DNA of 64,000 nt from BOG-908 sp963850605 (GCA_963850605.1 CAWKLX010000005.1:440512-504511), one strand, 5' to 3'; counted from the stretch's first letter, positions 7,846 through 16,154 are shown. Made by a program: numbers and translations. Notes: generated by a model not told the origin, from the sequence alone.

Positions 7846-9085
7846 ATGACATCGAGACGCGCCCTCTCCCTCAGCACGTGCCTTTTCGGGACCGGGCTGC
7901 TGGCCGCCGGCGGCGCCCATGGACAAACACCGGCCACGCCAGCCCCGGCCACTACGCCACCGGCATCCGCCGCACCCGCGACACCGGCGACTGTCACCCT
8001 GCCAGTGCCTGGGATGGCGGGGTCCCTGTCCTTTAACTCGCCTCCGTTCTCGCTCGATACCGGGCCGCTCGGAAAATGGTATGTAACGGGTGGTACTGTC
8101 GGGCCTGGGCCTCGTGCAGAGCGACGCCACCGCGCACGACAAGACGGGTCTGGCCGACATCAGCAACGGCCAGGTTTTTATCCAGAAGATCGACGGCGTC
8201 GTGCAATTCTACGCACAGGTCGGCGCCTATTCCATTCCGGCGCTGGGCACGCAGTATAGTCACCTGACGGACGCGGAAAACGCGCTCGGCAATTTCTTCA
8301 GTGCCGTCCCGCAAGCGTTCCTGAAGATCGTGCCCACCGACACATTTTCGATCCAGGCAGGCAAGCTGCCGACGCTGATTGGTGCCGAATACACATTCAC
8401 GTTCGAGAACTTCAACATCGAGCGCGGCTTGCTGTGGAACCAGGAGCCGGCCGTCAGCCGCGGCGTGCAGGCCAACTACACGGCTGGGCCCGTGGTGCTG
8501 AGCCTGTCGCTGAACGACGGCTACTATTCAGACCGTTATAATTGGCTGTCCGGCTCGGCCACCTGGACGGTCAACCCGGTCAGTACGCTGGTGTTCGCTG
8601 CCGGCGGCAATCTGGGCCGGACCGGCACGTCCACGATCGCGACGCCGTTGGCCCAGAACAATTCGTCGATCTACAATATCATCTACACCTACAACAAGGC
8701 GCCGCTGACGATCACGCCTTATCTTCAGTTCAGTCACGTGGATGCCAACGCCGGCCTTGGTTTGTACAGCAGCGCCAACACCTATAGCGGTGCGGTGCTG
8801 GCCAACTACGTGTTCACCCCGAAATTCCAGCTCGCCGGGCGCGCGGAATACATCAAGACGGATGGCGGGTCATCGTCGATCGCGCCCACCAACCTGCTGT
8901 ATGGCGCGGGCAGCGGCGCATTCTCGTTCACCGTCACGCCCACCTTCACCCTCAACCATTTCTTCGTGCGCGCCGACGCCTCCGTCGTGCACATCACCAA
9001 CCTGGTCTCCGGCGACGGCTTCGGCCACGACGGCAACGCCAGCACCCAGGTCCGCGGCCTCCTGGAAGCAGGCATCATATATTGA
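7846..9085 (+). CDS. outer-membrane beta-barrel porin (bbp2/OmpL-like), reading frame interrupted
   Basis: The first part (from ATG 7846) gives a signal peptide ending near GGAHG-QT, then an Ala/Pro/Thr-rich linker, then SLSFNSPPFSLDTGPLGKWYVTG. The frame then breaks at about 8090 and continues one base later as VLSGLGLVQSDATAHD, running to the TGA at 9085. One extra G in GGGTGG explains the break; removing it gives about 412 residues. The remainder is rich in alternating hydrophobic strands with aromatic girdles (WLSGSATWTVNP, YIKTDGGSSS) and closes with a short hydrophobic strand ending in Tyr (LEAGIIY), as in outer-membrane barrels. The likely role is diffusion of small solutes; the specificity is unknown. 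An AT-rich repeat follows directly after the stop codon. Confidence 0.72.
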
Positions 9086-9164
9086 TAAAAGTCTTTTGCT
9101 TCTTTTCTTCAGAAAAGAAGAATCTTCTTTTTTGAAAGAAAGAAGCAAAGAACTTTTATCTATA
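9086..9164. repeat. AT-rich hairpin repeat, family 2
   Basis: A long imperfect palindrome: AAAAGTCTTTTGCTTCTTTT ... AGAAGCAAAGAACTTTTATC, with inner arms CTTCTTTTCTTCAGAAAAGAAG and AATCTTCTTTTTTGAAAGAA. It fills the entire gap between the stop codons of the porin gene and glnB, and its last bases contain the glnB stop. Related copies are at 28117, 46034 and 60190. It probably works as a bidirectional terminator. Confidence 0.75.
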
Positions 9165-9498
9165 GGGCTTGTTCCCCGCGTTCGCCGGTTCGGATGCGGA
9201 CGACTTCCTCGACGGAGCTGACGAAGATTTTGCCGTCGCCGATGCGGCCGGTGCGGGCGGCGGCGATGATGGCGTCCACCGCCCGCTCGGTCAGCGCGTC
9301 GTCGCAGATCACCTCGATCTTCACCTTGGGCAGGAAGTCCACCACGTATTCGGCGCCGCGGTAGAGCTCCGTATGGCCTTTCTGGCGGCCGAACCCCTTG
9401 GCCTCGATCACCGTCAGGCCCTGCAGCCCGACTTCGTGCAGCGCCTCCTTTACCTCGTCCAGCTTGAACGGCTTGATTACCGCTTCGATCTTCTTCAT
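9160..9498 (-). CDS. glnB: nitrogen regulatory protein P-II (GlnB type)
   Basis: A second PII protein, 112 residues, beginning MKKIEAVIKPFKLDEVKEAL. The frame is open further upstream, but this ATG at 9498 aligns exactly with the family start. Tyr51 lies in ELYRGAEY, the uridylylated T-loop; VDFLPKVKIEVI and RIGDGKIFV match GlnB. GlnB signals nitrogen and carbon status to NtrB, GlnE and others. In most alphaproteobacteria glnB is followed by glnA; here it stands alone, with the repeat at 9086 immediately downstream and glnA placed after amtB. It is divergent from the aminotransferase gene across 100 bases. Confidence 0.95.
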   Translation of the reverse strand: MKKIEAVIKPFKLDEVKEALHEVGLQGLTVIEAKGFGRQKGHTELYRGAEYVVDFLPKVKIEVICDDALTERAVDAIIAAARTGRIGDGKIFVSSVEEVVRIRTGERGEQAL

Positions 9499-9598
9499 GG
9501 GGCGCGCCTCCGGCCTTGATGCCGGGACGTTCGCACGCCGCACGGCCGGGCCGCAACGGCACGGCGGCGCAGCTTTTCCATCCCAGGGAGCCCGATCC

Positions 9599-10765
9599 GT
9601 GAAGCCAGCCAACAGGCAATTCGCCACCGGCCAGACGACGATTTTCACCACCATGTCGGCGTTGGCGGCACGGCATGGCGCGATCAATCTGGGCCAGGGC
9701 TTTCCCGATACGGAAGGGCCGGCCGGGATCGTGCGGGCGGCGGCGGACGCGCTGTTGGACGGGCGCAACCAGTATGCGCCGCTGACCGGCCTGCCGGAGC
9801 TGCGCCAGGCGGTGGCCGCGGCCAACCGGCGTTTTTACGGGCTGGAGATCGACGCGGACCGGGGCGTGGTGGTGACCAGCGGGGCGACCGAGGGGTTGGC
9901 CGCCTGCCTGGCAGCCCTGCTCGACCCTGGCGATGAGGTGGTGCTGATCGAGCCGCTGTTCGACACCTATTTGCCGGTGATCCGCATGCTGGGGGCCGTG
10001 CCGCGCCTGGTGCGGCTGGCGCCGCCGGACTGGTCGCTGCCACGCGCGGCACTGCAATCCGCTTTCGGGCCACGCACGAAGCTGCTGCTGCTGAACAGCC
10101 CGATGAACCCGACGGGAAAGGTGTTTTCGGCTGACGAACTGGCGTTCGTCGCCGGATTGCTGGACGCCCACGATGCCTATGCCGTGTGCGACGAGGTGTA
10201 TGAGCATCTGGTCTTCCCGCCGGCCCGCCACGTGCCGCTGATGACCTTGCCCGGCATGGCGGAGCGCTGCCTGCGGATCGGCAGCGCCGGCAAGACGTTT
10301 TCGCTGACCGGGTGGAAGATCGGTTATATCAGCGGCGCGCCGTCGCTGATGGAGGTGGTTGCCCGCGCGCATTCCAACCTGACGTTTTCCACCCCGCCCA
10401 ATCTGCAGCGCGCGGTAGCGCTCGGGCTGGCCAGCGACGACGGGTATTTCGCGGCACTTGCCGAGGCGATGGCGCGGAAGCGGGACAGGATGGCGGCGGG
10501 GCTGGCCCGCGCGGGTTTCGGCGTGCTGCCCACCGACGGCACCTATTTCGCGATCGCCGACATCTCCGCCCTGGGGTTTGACGGCGATGACGCCGCGTTT
10601 TGCCGCCACATCACCGAGCAGGCGGGGGTGGCGGCCATCCCGCTCTCCTCGTTCTATGTGCAGGATGCGCCGCGCGGCCTCGTGCGCTTCGCCTTCTGCA
10701 AGCAGGATGGCGTGTTGGACGAGGCGGTGGCACGGCTGGCGGCGCATTTTGGGCGTCCACATTGA
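9599..10765 (+). CDS. PLP-dependent class I/II aminotransferase
   Basis: A 388-residue fold-type I aminotransferase of the kynurenine/methionine aminotransferase (YbdL-like) group. The GTG at 9599 is chosen because CAGGGAG lies 9 bases upstream and the protein then starts just before the substrate-binding arm (TIFTTMSALAARHGAINLGQGFPD). Active-site residues visible: Asn170 in NSPMNPTGK, Asp198 in CDEVYEH, Lys232 in SAGKTFSLTGWK (Schiff-base lysine), and Arg near the C-terminus in LVRFAFCKQ. The acceptor specificity cannot be read from sequence. Its stop codon overlaps the -35 element of the tRNA-His promoter. Confidence 0.9.
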   Translation: MKPANRQFATGQTTIFTTMSALAARHGAINLGQGFPDTEGPAGIVRAAADALLDGRNQYAPLTGLPELRQAVAAANRRFYGLEIDADRGVVVTSGATEGLAACLAALLDPGDEVVLIEPLFDTYLPVIRMLGAVPRLVRLAPPDWSLPRAALQSAFGPRTKLLLLNSPMNPTGKVFSADELAFVAGLLDAHDAYAVCDEVYEHLVFPPARHVPLMTLPGMAERCLRIGSAGKTFSLTGWKIGYISGAPSLMEVVARAHSNLTFSTPPNLQRAVALGLASDDGYFAALAEAMARKRDRMAAGLARAGFGVLPTDGTYFAIADISALGFDGDDAAFCRHITEQAGVAAIPLSSFYVQDAPRGLVRFAFCKQDGVLDEAVARLAAHFGRPH

Positions 10766-10791
10766 CGCAAAGCTCGGGGCTGCCCTACATC
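10762..10791 (+). promoter_or_regulatory. sigma-70-type promoter of tRNA-His
   Basis: TTGACG at 10762-10767 and TACATC at 10786-10791 with an 18-base spacer, ending 11 bases before the tRNA 5' end. The -35 box contains the TGA stop of the aminotransferase gene. Confidence 0.6.
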
Positions 10792-10801
10792 CGGCGTGTG
10801 T

Positions 10802-10878
10802 GGCGGACGTAGCTCAGTTGGTAGAGCGCCGGTTTGTGGTACCGGTTGTCGCGGGTTCGATCCCCGTCGTTCGCCCCA
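10802..10878 (+). tRNA. tRNA-His (anticodon GTG)
   Basis: A complete cloverleaf. The acceptor stem GCGGACG (10803-10809) pairs with CGTTCGC (10868-10874); the D-arm is GCTC/GAGC; the anticodon stem CCGGT/ACCGG encloses TTGTGGT, anticodon GTG at 10836-10838; the T-arm is GCGGG-TTCGATC-CCCGT. CCA is encoded at 10876-10878. A G at 10802 can serve as G-1 opposite C73 (10875), the identity pair recognised by standard HisRS. Some alphaproteobacterial clades have lost this pair, so its presence is informative for lineage. Confidence 0.95.
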
Positions 10879-10912
10879 TATCAGTCACCAGTTCTCAGTC
10901 GTCAGTTGTTGG

Positions 10913-11476
10913 ATGATCGCCGGGTTGGTGCTGGCGGGCGGCAATGCAACGCGGTTGGGCGGCGTGGACAAGGCGTTGCTGCCGTTGGGGCACGTGACCG
11001 TGCTCGATGTGCTAGTCGGGCGGCTGCGGCCCCAGGTGGATGTATTGGCGATCTCGGCCAATGGCGATGCGGCACGGTTTTCACGGTTCGGGCTGCCGGT
11101 GCTGGCCGACGGGGTGGTGGGGCGCGGGCCGCTGGGTGGTGTGCTGTGCGGGCTTGGCTGGGCGGCGGAGCAGGGCGCGGCCTGGCTGTTGAGCGTGCCG
11201 GGCGACACGCCGTTCATTCCACATGATCTGGCTGGTCGTCTGTCGCCTGGGCCGGCCTGGGCCGTGAGTGGCGGGAGGTTGCATCCGCTGGTGGCGTTAT
11301 GGCCGGTCGGGTGCGCGCCCGACCTGGCGGGGTGGCTGGATACCCATCGATCCGGCCGCGTGCGGGCGTTCGGCGAGACGATCGGCATGCGCGTGGAATC
11401 GTTCGGCGGGGTGCCGGATCCGTTCCACAACATCAACACGGCCGAGGACCTCGCGGCGGCGCGCGCCAGGGTATAG
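10913..11476 (+). CDS. mobA: molybdenum cofactor guanylyltransferase
   Basis: MobA transfers GMP from GTP to molybdopterin to make the MGD form of Moco. The 187-residue protein starts MIAGLVLAGG with the nucleotide-binding signature LAGGNATRLGGVDKALLPLG (Lys20 region); VPGDTPFIP is the metal-binding Asp motif, and HNINTAEDL near the C-terminus is typical of the family. The open frame extends upstream through the tRNA gene, but ATG 10913 is the family start and leaves the tRNA untouched. No other Moco genes are nearby, so it appears to be a single-gene unit. MobA-like NTP transferases are diverse, but length and motifs fit MobA. Confidence 0.88.
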   Translation: MIAGLVLAGGNATRLGGVDKALLPLGHVTVLDVLVGRLRPQVDVLAISANGDAARFSRFGLPVLADGVVGRGPLGGVLCGLGWAAEQGAAWLLSVPGDTPFIPHDLAGRLSPGPAWAVSGGRLHPLVALWPVGCAPDLAGWLDTHRSGRVRAFGETIGMRVESFGGVPDPFHNINTAEDLAAARARV

Positions 11477-11506
11477 GACACGCGAACCCTACCGGAACGA
11501 ACCGCC

Positions 11507-12145
11507 GTGCACTGGTCGAACCTCAATACCTTTCTCTACGCGCTGGTGGCCTTGCTGGTGATCGTCGATCCTCCTGGGACGGCCGCGGTGTTCGCGGCGA
11601 TGACCCCGCACGACACGCCGGCCGAGCGGGCCAGCCAGGCGCGCCGGGCCTGCGTGGTGGCGTTCGGGGTTCTGGCGGTGTTCGGCCTCGCCGGCGAGAG
11701 CCTGCTCGCGTCGCTGGGCATCGGCCTGCCGGCGATGCGGGTGGCCGGCGGCATCCTGCTGTTCATCACCGCCGCCGACATGGTACGCGGCAGCCACGGC
11801 GTGCGCAGCACCGACCCGGAGCGCCAGGCGGCGATACGGACGGACGATGACATCGCTATCTTTCCACTGGGCATACCGCTGATTGCGGGACCCGGCGGCA
11901 TGACGACGATGGTGGTGCTGCACAGCCATGCGGGCGGCGATCCGTGGAAGATATTCGCCATCGAAGCCGCGGTGGCCATTTCGGTGGCGCTCACCTTCGC
12001 CTGTCTGCTGGTGGCGCCCTGGATTGCGCGGGGCCTGGGGGAGGCGGGGACGAGTGTGGCCGGCCGTGTGCTGGGCGTGTTGCTGGCTGCGTTGGCGGTG
12101 CAGATTGCGCTGGACGGCCTGCATCAGGCGTTCGCGGTTTCCTGA
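11507..12145 (+). CDS. MarC family integral membrane protein (UPF0056)
   Basis: A 212-residue protein with about six membrane segments, starting with GTG at 11507. The first helix (LYALVALLVIVDPPGTAAVFAAM) has the family's conserved DP motif, and the internal repeat AIFPLGIPLIAGPGGMTT is the MarC signature. Helices follow at about residues 45-65, 70-85, 145-170 and 180-205. MarC proteins were once linked to multiple antibiotic resistance, but that was not upheld; their transport substrate is unknown. It lies 30 bases after mobA on the same strand and could be cotranscribed. Confidence 0.87.
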   Translation: MHWSNLNTFLYALVALLVIVDPPGTAAVFAAMTPHDTPAERASQARRACVVAFGVLAVFGLAGESLLASLGIGLPAMRVAGGILLFITAADMVRGSHGVRSTDPERQAAIRTDDDIAIFPLGIPLIAGPGGMTTMVVLHSHAGGDPWKIFAIEAAVAISVALTFACLLVAPWIARGLGEAGTSVAGRVLGVLLAALAVQIALDGLHQAFAVS

Positions 12146-12480
12146 GAGAACTGTCTGCATCGAGTGCGTTTGCGCATCGAGCTGTGCTCCCTGAGTTTCG
12201 GCGTCGATTAACGTGCATTTGCAGACGACGGTGGACGGCACCGCCGTGGCCGGCACCGGCTGGCGCTGCGAGAGCATGATCCGTTCGCATTGGTCACGGA
12301 CCAGCTCTAGCCATTGTTTTTGGCCAGCACTTTGTCCAACCGAACGATTCCGTTCGATCGAATGATGGCCTGGCGGCAGTCTTGGACGCGGGACCGCATG
12401 GCGAACAAACTTCATAAATACGTCTTGTTGCTCGGAGGCGATTAATTGCTACAGAACCCTTGCAAGTAACGGGGGATTAC
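12146..12480. other. 335-base intergenic region carrying an inverted copy of repeat family 1
   Basis: Holds the inverted family 1 repeat (12269-12369, listed separately) and otherwise no recognisable gene. The bases just before 12481 are less GC-rich (CTTCATAAATACG, GATTAATTGC) and probably contain the promoter of the following secreted protein, but no clear -35/-10 pair was found. Confidence 0.5.
12269..12369 (-). repeat. dispersed ~105-nt repeat, family 1, copy C (inverted)
   Basis: AGAGCATGATCCGTTCGCAT ... CCGTTCGATCGAATGATG is the reverse complement, with mismatches, of the blocks at 3728-3832 and 27223-27328. It is entirely intergenic here. Confidence 0.72.
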
Positions 12481-13056
12481 ATGCTAAACAAAGCGCGGAC
12501 TATACTATCGGTTGCAGTTCTGTTGTCCACGACTACCGCGCCGGCTTTCGCCGGAAGCACACGCGTCGAATATGATGCGCTCGGTGGCAAGGAGAATGGC
12601 GGGGACAGCTTCAGGTCAGGCGGCAAGCTCCTGGTCGACCGGGTCCTGACAACCACGGGTGGCACTCTTGGATCTGTCACTGTCTTTGTGAAGCTGACCA
12701 AGGGCGATCTGGGCAGCTTTCGCGTCGTGGGCGCTCAGGTGGCAGAAGGGACCAACCTGCCTGGCCGCGTCGTAACGTTGGCGGTCGTGCAGGACAGCAC
12801 GTTGACGCCCGGCAAATTCGCCGAGGTGACGATAACTCCGGACTCGCCGGTGTCGCTGAAGCCCGGGACGGCCTACTACGTGGGCATTGCCCGCAACACG
12901 GGCGGCAGAAGCTCGGTGGTGCTTGGCAACACGTTGGCGCCGACCGTTCTGGCTCGGCCCAGCGTCGTGGCCGGAGCCGATTACTATAATAATGGCGGCG
13001 TGCAGCCGAATTCGGGTGGTCCCTACCAGATCAGGGTGATCGTCGATAAGCGGTAG
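12481..13056 (+). CDS. hypothetical secreted protein
   Basis: A 191-residue protein from ATG 12481 (an in-frame GTG-like start further up is less likely because the signal peptide begins here: MLNKARTILSVAVLLSTTTAPAFA, cut near AFA-GS). GGGGGAT lies just upstream as a ribosome site. The mature chain is Gly/Thr/Val-rich and looks all-beta: repeated short strands such as TLGSVTVFVKLTKGDLGSFRV and GTAYYVGIARNTGGR resemble extracellular immunoglobulin-like or choice-of-anchor modules. No catalytic motif, lipobox or anchor was recognised, so no function is assigned. It is followed about 140 bases later by another protein I do not recognise. Confidence 0.65.
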   Translation: MLNKARTILSVAVLLSTTTAPAFAGSTRVEYDALGGKENGGDSFRSGGKLLVDRVLTTTGGTLGSVTVFVKLTKGDLGSFRVVGAQVAEGTNLPGRVVTLAVVQDSTLTPGKFAEVTITPDSPVSLKPGTAYYVGIARNTGGRSSVVLGNTLAPTVLARPSVVAGADYYNNGGVQPNSGGPYQIRVIVDKR

Positions 13057-13197
13057 CGGCTTGCCGGCCGGGAGAACATAAGTCTTCCGGCCCGGCCGTT
13101 CGCCGGTGCAGTCACTTTGGACGGCACGAAACGCAAGGCCCCGGTGCGGCGTTGGTCTGCGACACCGCGATAGGTCCGCGGAGCAGGAGCCGGTTGA

Positions 13198-14013
13198 TTG
13201 GCGGATTTTATCGATCTGAAAGTGCAGTTCGGGGTCGGACCATATCACCTCAACAGGTTCCGTGTGGCCTTCGCGCCCCTGCCTGGCGTGACGGCACAAA
13301 TGCTGGCGGCAGATTTCATCGCCAATTTCCCGACCTATTTCAGCAGCCAGTTCGCGACGGTACAATTCACCACGCGCCCGTTCAAAGGCAAGCAAACGCT
13401 GCAATTCCACGGTTTCATGAAGGTGCTCGGCCTGGATGCGGCCGCACCGCATAACGATTGGGTGGTCCAGGAATGGGTCGGCCCCGGTCTGGGTTTCACC
13501 GCGCAGACGCTGCAGCGCGAGTTCCTCGAAGCAGGCGACGCGGCGGCAGGGCTGGGCGGCCTGATCGGCGTGATGACGAACCAGCGTCATTTCCTGGCCG
13601 GGCGTCGTTCGTGGCGGCTGGATAGCGGCGTGCCGTTCGGCTTACCCGCAACCGTGATGGTGCTGGAGACGGCGGCCATCGAACGTTTTTCGGCGCGGGC
13701 GTATCAGCTTGGCGACAAGATCGGCGGGCTGGAGAAACGGATACCCTCGATCTGGATGTCGAACCTGACGAATTTCGTCAACGCCAAGAAGCTGACGGTC
13801 GTGCCGCAACCTTCGCAGGGCGTGGGCTGGCGCCAGGGATCGGTCAATGGCCAGGTCCACGTCGATTACGTGCAGGTAAAAGCGGATGATCTGAAGACGC
13901 TGCAGACCAACGCCGAATACGGGAAGGTGATGACGCTCTACCCCACGATCATCGATCTCGCCGCTCAGCCGCCCGGTTTTATGGAAAAGCTGGAGCGTGG
14001 ATTGGCCATTTGA
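13198..14013 (+). CDS. hypothetical protein
   Basis: A 271-residue soluble protein starting with TTG at 13198, with AGGAG 8 bases upstream. No signal peptide or membrane segment. The chain mixes aromatic-rich stretches (FPTYFSSQFATVQF, HNDWVVQEWVGPG) with an internal hydrophobic GGLIGVMTNQRHF segment and a C-terminal acidic/aliphatic part (QVKADDLKTLQTNAEYGK). I do not recognise a family. Codon use and GC match the neighbours, so it is not obviously foreign. It lies between two unrelated genes and converges with the SDR gene at 14072. Confidence 0.6.
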   Translation: MADFIDLKVQFGVGPYHLNRFRVAFAPLPGVTAQMLAADFIANFPTYFSSQFATVQFTTRPFKGKQTLQFHGFMKVLGLDAAAPHNDWVVQEWVGPGLGFTAQTLQREFLEAGDAAAGLGGLIGVMTNQRHFLAGRRSWRLDSGVPFGLPATVMVLETAAIERFSARAYQLGDKIGGLEKRIPSIWMSNLTNFVNAKKLTVVPQPSQGVGWRQGSVNGQVHVDYVQVKADDLKTLQTNAEYGKVMTLYPTIIDLAAQPPGFMEKLERGLAI

Positions 14014-14071
14014 GGGATGAGTGTCGCGGGTAGGCACCTCAACCGTATATCCGCCGCGCTTGCCTGCTCGA

Positions 14072-14962
14072 TCATTGTCCCGGTTCGCGGCGTTCAAGCG
14101 CGGGGTGACGCAAGGCCGTCGTGCTGAGTTCCAGGCCTTGGGTGATATCGATCGGGTCGACACCGAGGGTGTGTCGCATGGGGCCGATGTCGAACGCCTT
14201 GTCCTCGGTCATCCGGCGGATCTCGTCGGGGCCGATGCGGGGTATCCAGGGAATAGGCGACGTCACGATTGCCAGCATGCGAAGCAGCACGGCCGGAAAC
14301 GGGATGACCGGCCGAGGCCGCAGGCCGGCTGCGTGGGCGACATGCTGGACGAAGCTCGCGTAGGAGATCGCCGACGGACCCGCGATCACCAGCGTTGCGG
14401 CCGTGGTCCAATCGATGCGCAGGGCGGCACGAACGCAGCGCGTCACGTCCTCCTGGTGGATGGGTTGCACCAGCGCCCGTCCGCCCGCCGGCAGGGGCAC
14501 TATCGGCAGCCAGCGGAGCAGGGCGGCCAGGCGGGCCACGTTGTCTTCGCCTTGGGCGCCGTAGATCATGGTGGGGTGCAGCATGACGCCGCGCCGGCCG
14601 GAGGCCAGGAAGGCCGCCTCGCCCGCCAGCACGCCGCGCCCGTGGTCGTCCGGCCAGCGTGTGAATTTGCGCGTGCTGCCCAGGATGACGAACGTGGCGC
14701 CCGCCGGGGCGGCGGCCAAAATGGCCGGGGCATGGCGGGCGTGCGCGCAGGAGACCACGTGCGTCGCGCCGGTCAGCGCGCGGGCCAGGGCGGGCGGGTC
14801 GGCCAGGTCGGCGAGGCGCGGTTCGCCGGGCAGGCCGGTGGCCGCCCACCGCGCGGCGCTGCGCACGACGGGAACGGGCGCGCACCCGTCAGTGAGCAGC
14901 GACCGGCATAGTGCCGCGCCCGAGCGGCCGGAGGCGCCGATGATGTGGTATTCTGCTACCAC
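14072..14962 (-). CDS. NAD(P)-binding SDR-type epimerase/NDUFA9-like protein
   Basis: An atypical short-chain dehydrogenase of about 296 residues. The Rossmann signature GASGRSG (GxxGxxG) lies near the N-terminus after EYHIIGASG. The GTG at 14962 places it at the expected distance; an alternative GTG at 14986 adds eight residues. Family features include VSCAH at the end of beta-4, PTMIYGAQGEDNVARL after the active-site region (typical of NDUFA9/CoQ11-like quinone-associated SDRs) and a C-terminal substrate domain. No Tyr-xxx-Lys pair is obvious, again fitting the NDUFA9-like group. A palindrome overlaps its start and it diverges from rplM. Confidence 0.75.
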   Translation of the reverse strand: MVAEYHIIGASGRSGAALCRSLLTDGCAPVPVVRSAARWAATGLPGEPRLADLADPPALARALTGATHVVSCAHARHAPAILAAAPAGATFVILGSTRKFTRWPDDHGRGVLAGEAAFLASGRRGVMLHPTMIYGAQGEDNVARLAALLRWLPIVPLPAGGRALVQPIHQEDVTRCVRAALRIDWTTAATLVIAGPSAISYASFVQHVAHAAGLRPRPVIPFPAVLLRMLAIVTSPIPWIPRIGPDEIRRMTEDKAFDIGPMRHTLGVDPIDITQGLELSTTALRHPALERREPGQ

Positions 14963-14969
14963 AGCAGAA
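14951..14969. promoter_or_regulatory. palindrome between the divergent SDR and rplM genes
   Basis: TTCTGCT-ACCAC-AGCAGAA, perfect 7-bp arms with a 5-base spacer, overlapping the SDR start codon region. It is a candidate operator or the core of a divergent promoter. No regulator is assigned. Confidence 0.35.
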
Positions 14970-15035
14970 AAGCCTTGACCGCACACGAGGTTACGTCGAA
15001 AAGCCGCATCACCGATCCCTCAGGATGTTTGAAAA

Positions 15036-15503
15036 ATGCTGAAATCCACCCGCTCGCTCAAGCCGGCGGAAGTCCAGAAAGGCTGGACCCTGATCGACGC
15101 GGACGGCGTCGTGCTGGGCCGTCTGGCCGCCATCATCGCGACCCGCCTGCGCGGCAAGCACAAGCCCACTTTTACGCCGCATGTCGATTGTGGCGACAAC
15201 ATCGTGGTGATCAATGCCGAGCGGGTGCGCGTGACCGGCAACAAGGCCGAGCAGAGCGTATTCTACTACCACACGGGTTTTGCCGGCGGCATCAAGGGCC
15301 GCACCATACGCCAGCGGCTGGAGAGCAAGCGCCCCACGCAGGTGGTCGAGAAAGCCGTGGAGCGCATGATCACCCGCGGCCCGCTGCAGCGCGCGCAGAT
15401 GAAGCATCTGTACGTCTATGCCGGGGCGGAGCACCCGCATGCGGGCCAGCAGCCTGTGACGCTGGACGTCGCCGGCATGAACGCCAAGAACAAGAGGGTC
15501 TAG
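15036..15503 (+). CDS. rplM: 50S ribosomal protein L13
   Basis: The 155-residue L13 of the large ribosomal subunit. Visible family segments: GWTLIDADGVVLGRLAAIIATRLRGKHKPTFTP near the N-terminus, DCGDNIVVINAERVRVTGNKAE, and FYYHTGFAGGIKGRT. The ATG at 15036 follows a weak ribosome site. Directly followed by rpsI one base after the stop codon, the universal rplM-rpsI operon. No frame problems here. Confidence 0.97.
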   Translation: MLKSTRSLKPAEVQKGWTLIDADGVVLGRLAAIIATRLRGKHKPTFTPHVDCGDNIVVINAERVRVTGNKAEQSVFYYHTGFAGGIKGRTIRQRLESKRPTQVVEKAVERMITRGPLQRAQMKHLYVYAGAEHPHAGQQPVTLDVAGMNAKNKRV

Positions 15504-15504
15504 G

Positions 15505-16015
15505 ATGTCGGAAACTCAGCAGAACTCGGTCGCTCGCCGACCTCAAGGATTTGGTCACGGCCGCCACTGGAACGGGTGCGCAGACCACCGCGGAGGGCGC
15601 GCCCAAGCGGGAGCCGAAGCGCGACGCGCAAGGCCGCAGCTACGCCACCGGCCGCCGCAAGAACGCCATTGCGCGCGTGTGGATCAAGCCGGGACGCGGC
15701 GATATCGAGGTGAACGGCAAGAAGGTGGGCACTTACTTCGCGCGCCCGGTGCTGCGCATGCTGATCACCCAGCCGTTCCTGGTCAGCGACCGCTACAACC
15801 AGTTCGACGTGTTCTGCACCGTCAATGGCGGCGGCCTGTCCGGCCAGGCGGGTGCGTTGCGGCATGGTATCAGCCGGGCGCTCACCTATTACGAGCCGGA
15901 TCTGCGGCCGATCCTGAAGACAGCCGGTTTCCTGACGCGCGACAGCCGCGTTGTGGAGCGGAAGAAGTACGGCAAGGCGAAGGCGCGGCGTTCGTTCCAG
16001 TTCAGCAAACGCTGA
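15505..16015 (+). CDS. rpsI: 30S ribosomal protein S9, reading frame interrupted near the start
   Basis: ATG 15505, one base after the rplM stop, gives MSETQQN. The remainder of S9 (RSLADLKDLV ... RDAQGRSYATGRRKNAIARVWIKPG ... KKYGKAKARRSFQFSKR) reads in the next frame. One inserted base between about 15525 and 15535 accounts for it; removing it yields a 169-residue S9. The C-terminal SKR tail that reaches the ribosomal P-site tRNA is intact. Since a functional S9 is nearly indispensable, a sequencing indel is the best explanation. The alternative, an internal start at a TTG codon around 15550, would remove only the variable N-terminal extension. Confidence 0.88.
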
Positions 16016-16154
16016 GTGAGGGGTCGGCAGTCAGCTTCCAGTCGTCGGACTGGAAGCTGACAGGTCTAACGTGGATGCGGCCGGTGGTGACCGTGGTCCG
16101 GTTTTGGCGTGGCGCCCGCGACGCTTGGGGCCCGGACCAGGATGTTTCTGCTCC

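Noticed and set aside
9499..9825. Upstream extension of the glnB frame to 221 codons
   Set aside because: Exact family start at ATG 9498; the extension overlaps the divergent aminotransferase.
8870..10762. A 630-codon antisense open frame covering glnB and the aminotransferase gene
   Set aside because: Shadow of real genes in GC-rich DNA; composition is Arg/Gly/Pro-rich without family signal, and genuine genes occupy the same bases.
11489..12415. A 308-codon minus-strand frame over the MarC gene
   Set aside because: Antisense shadow; MarC on the plus strand has clear membrane segments and family motifs.
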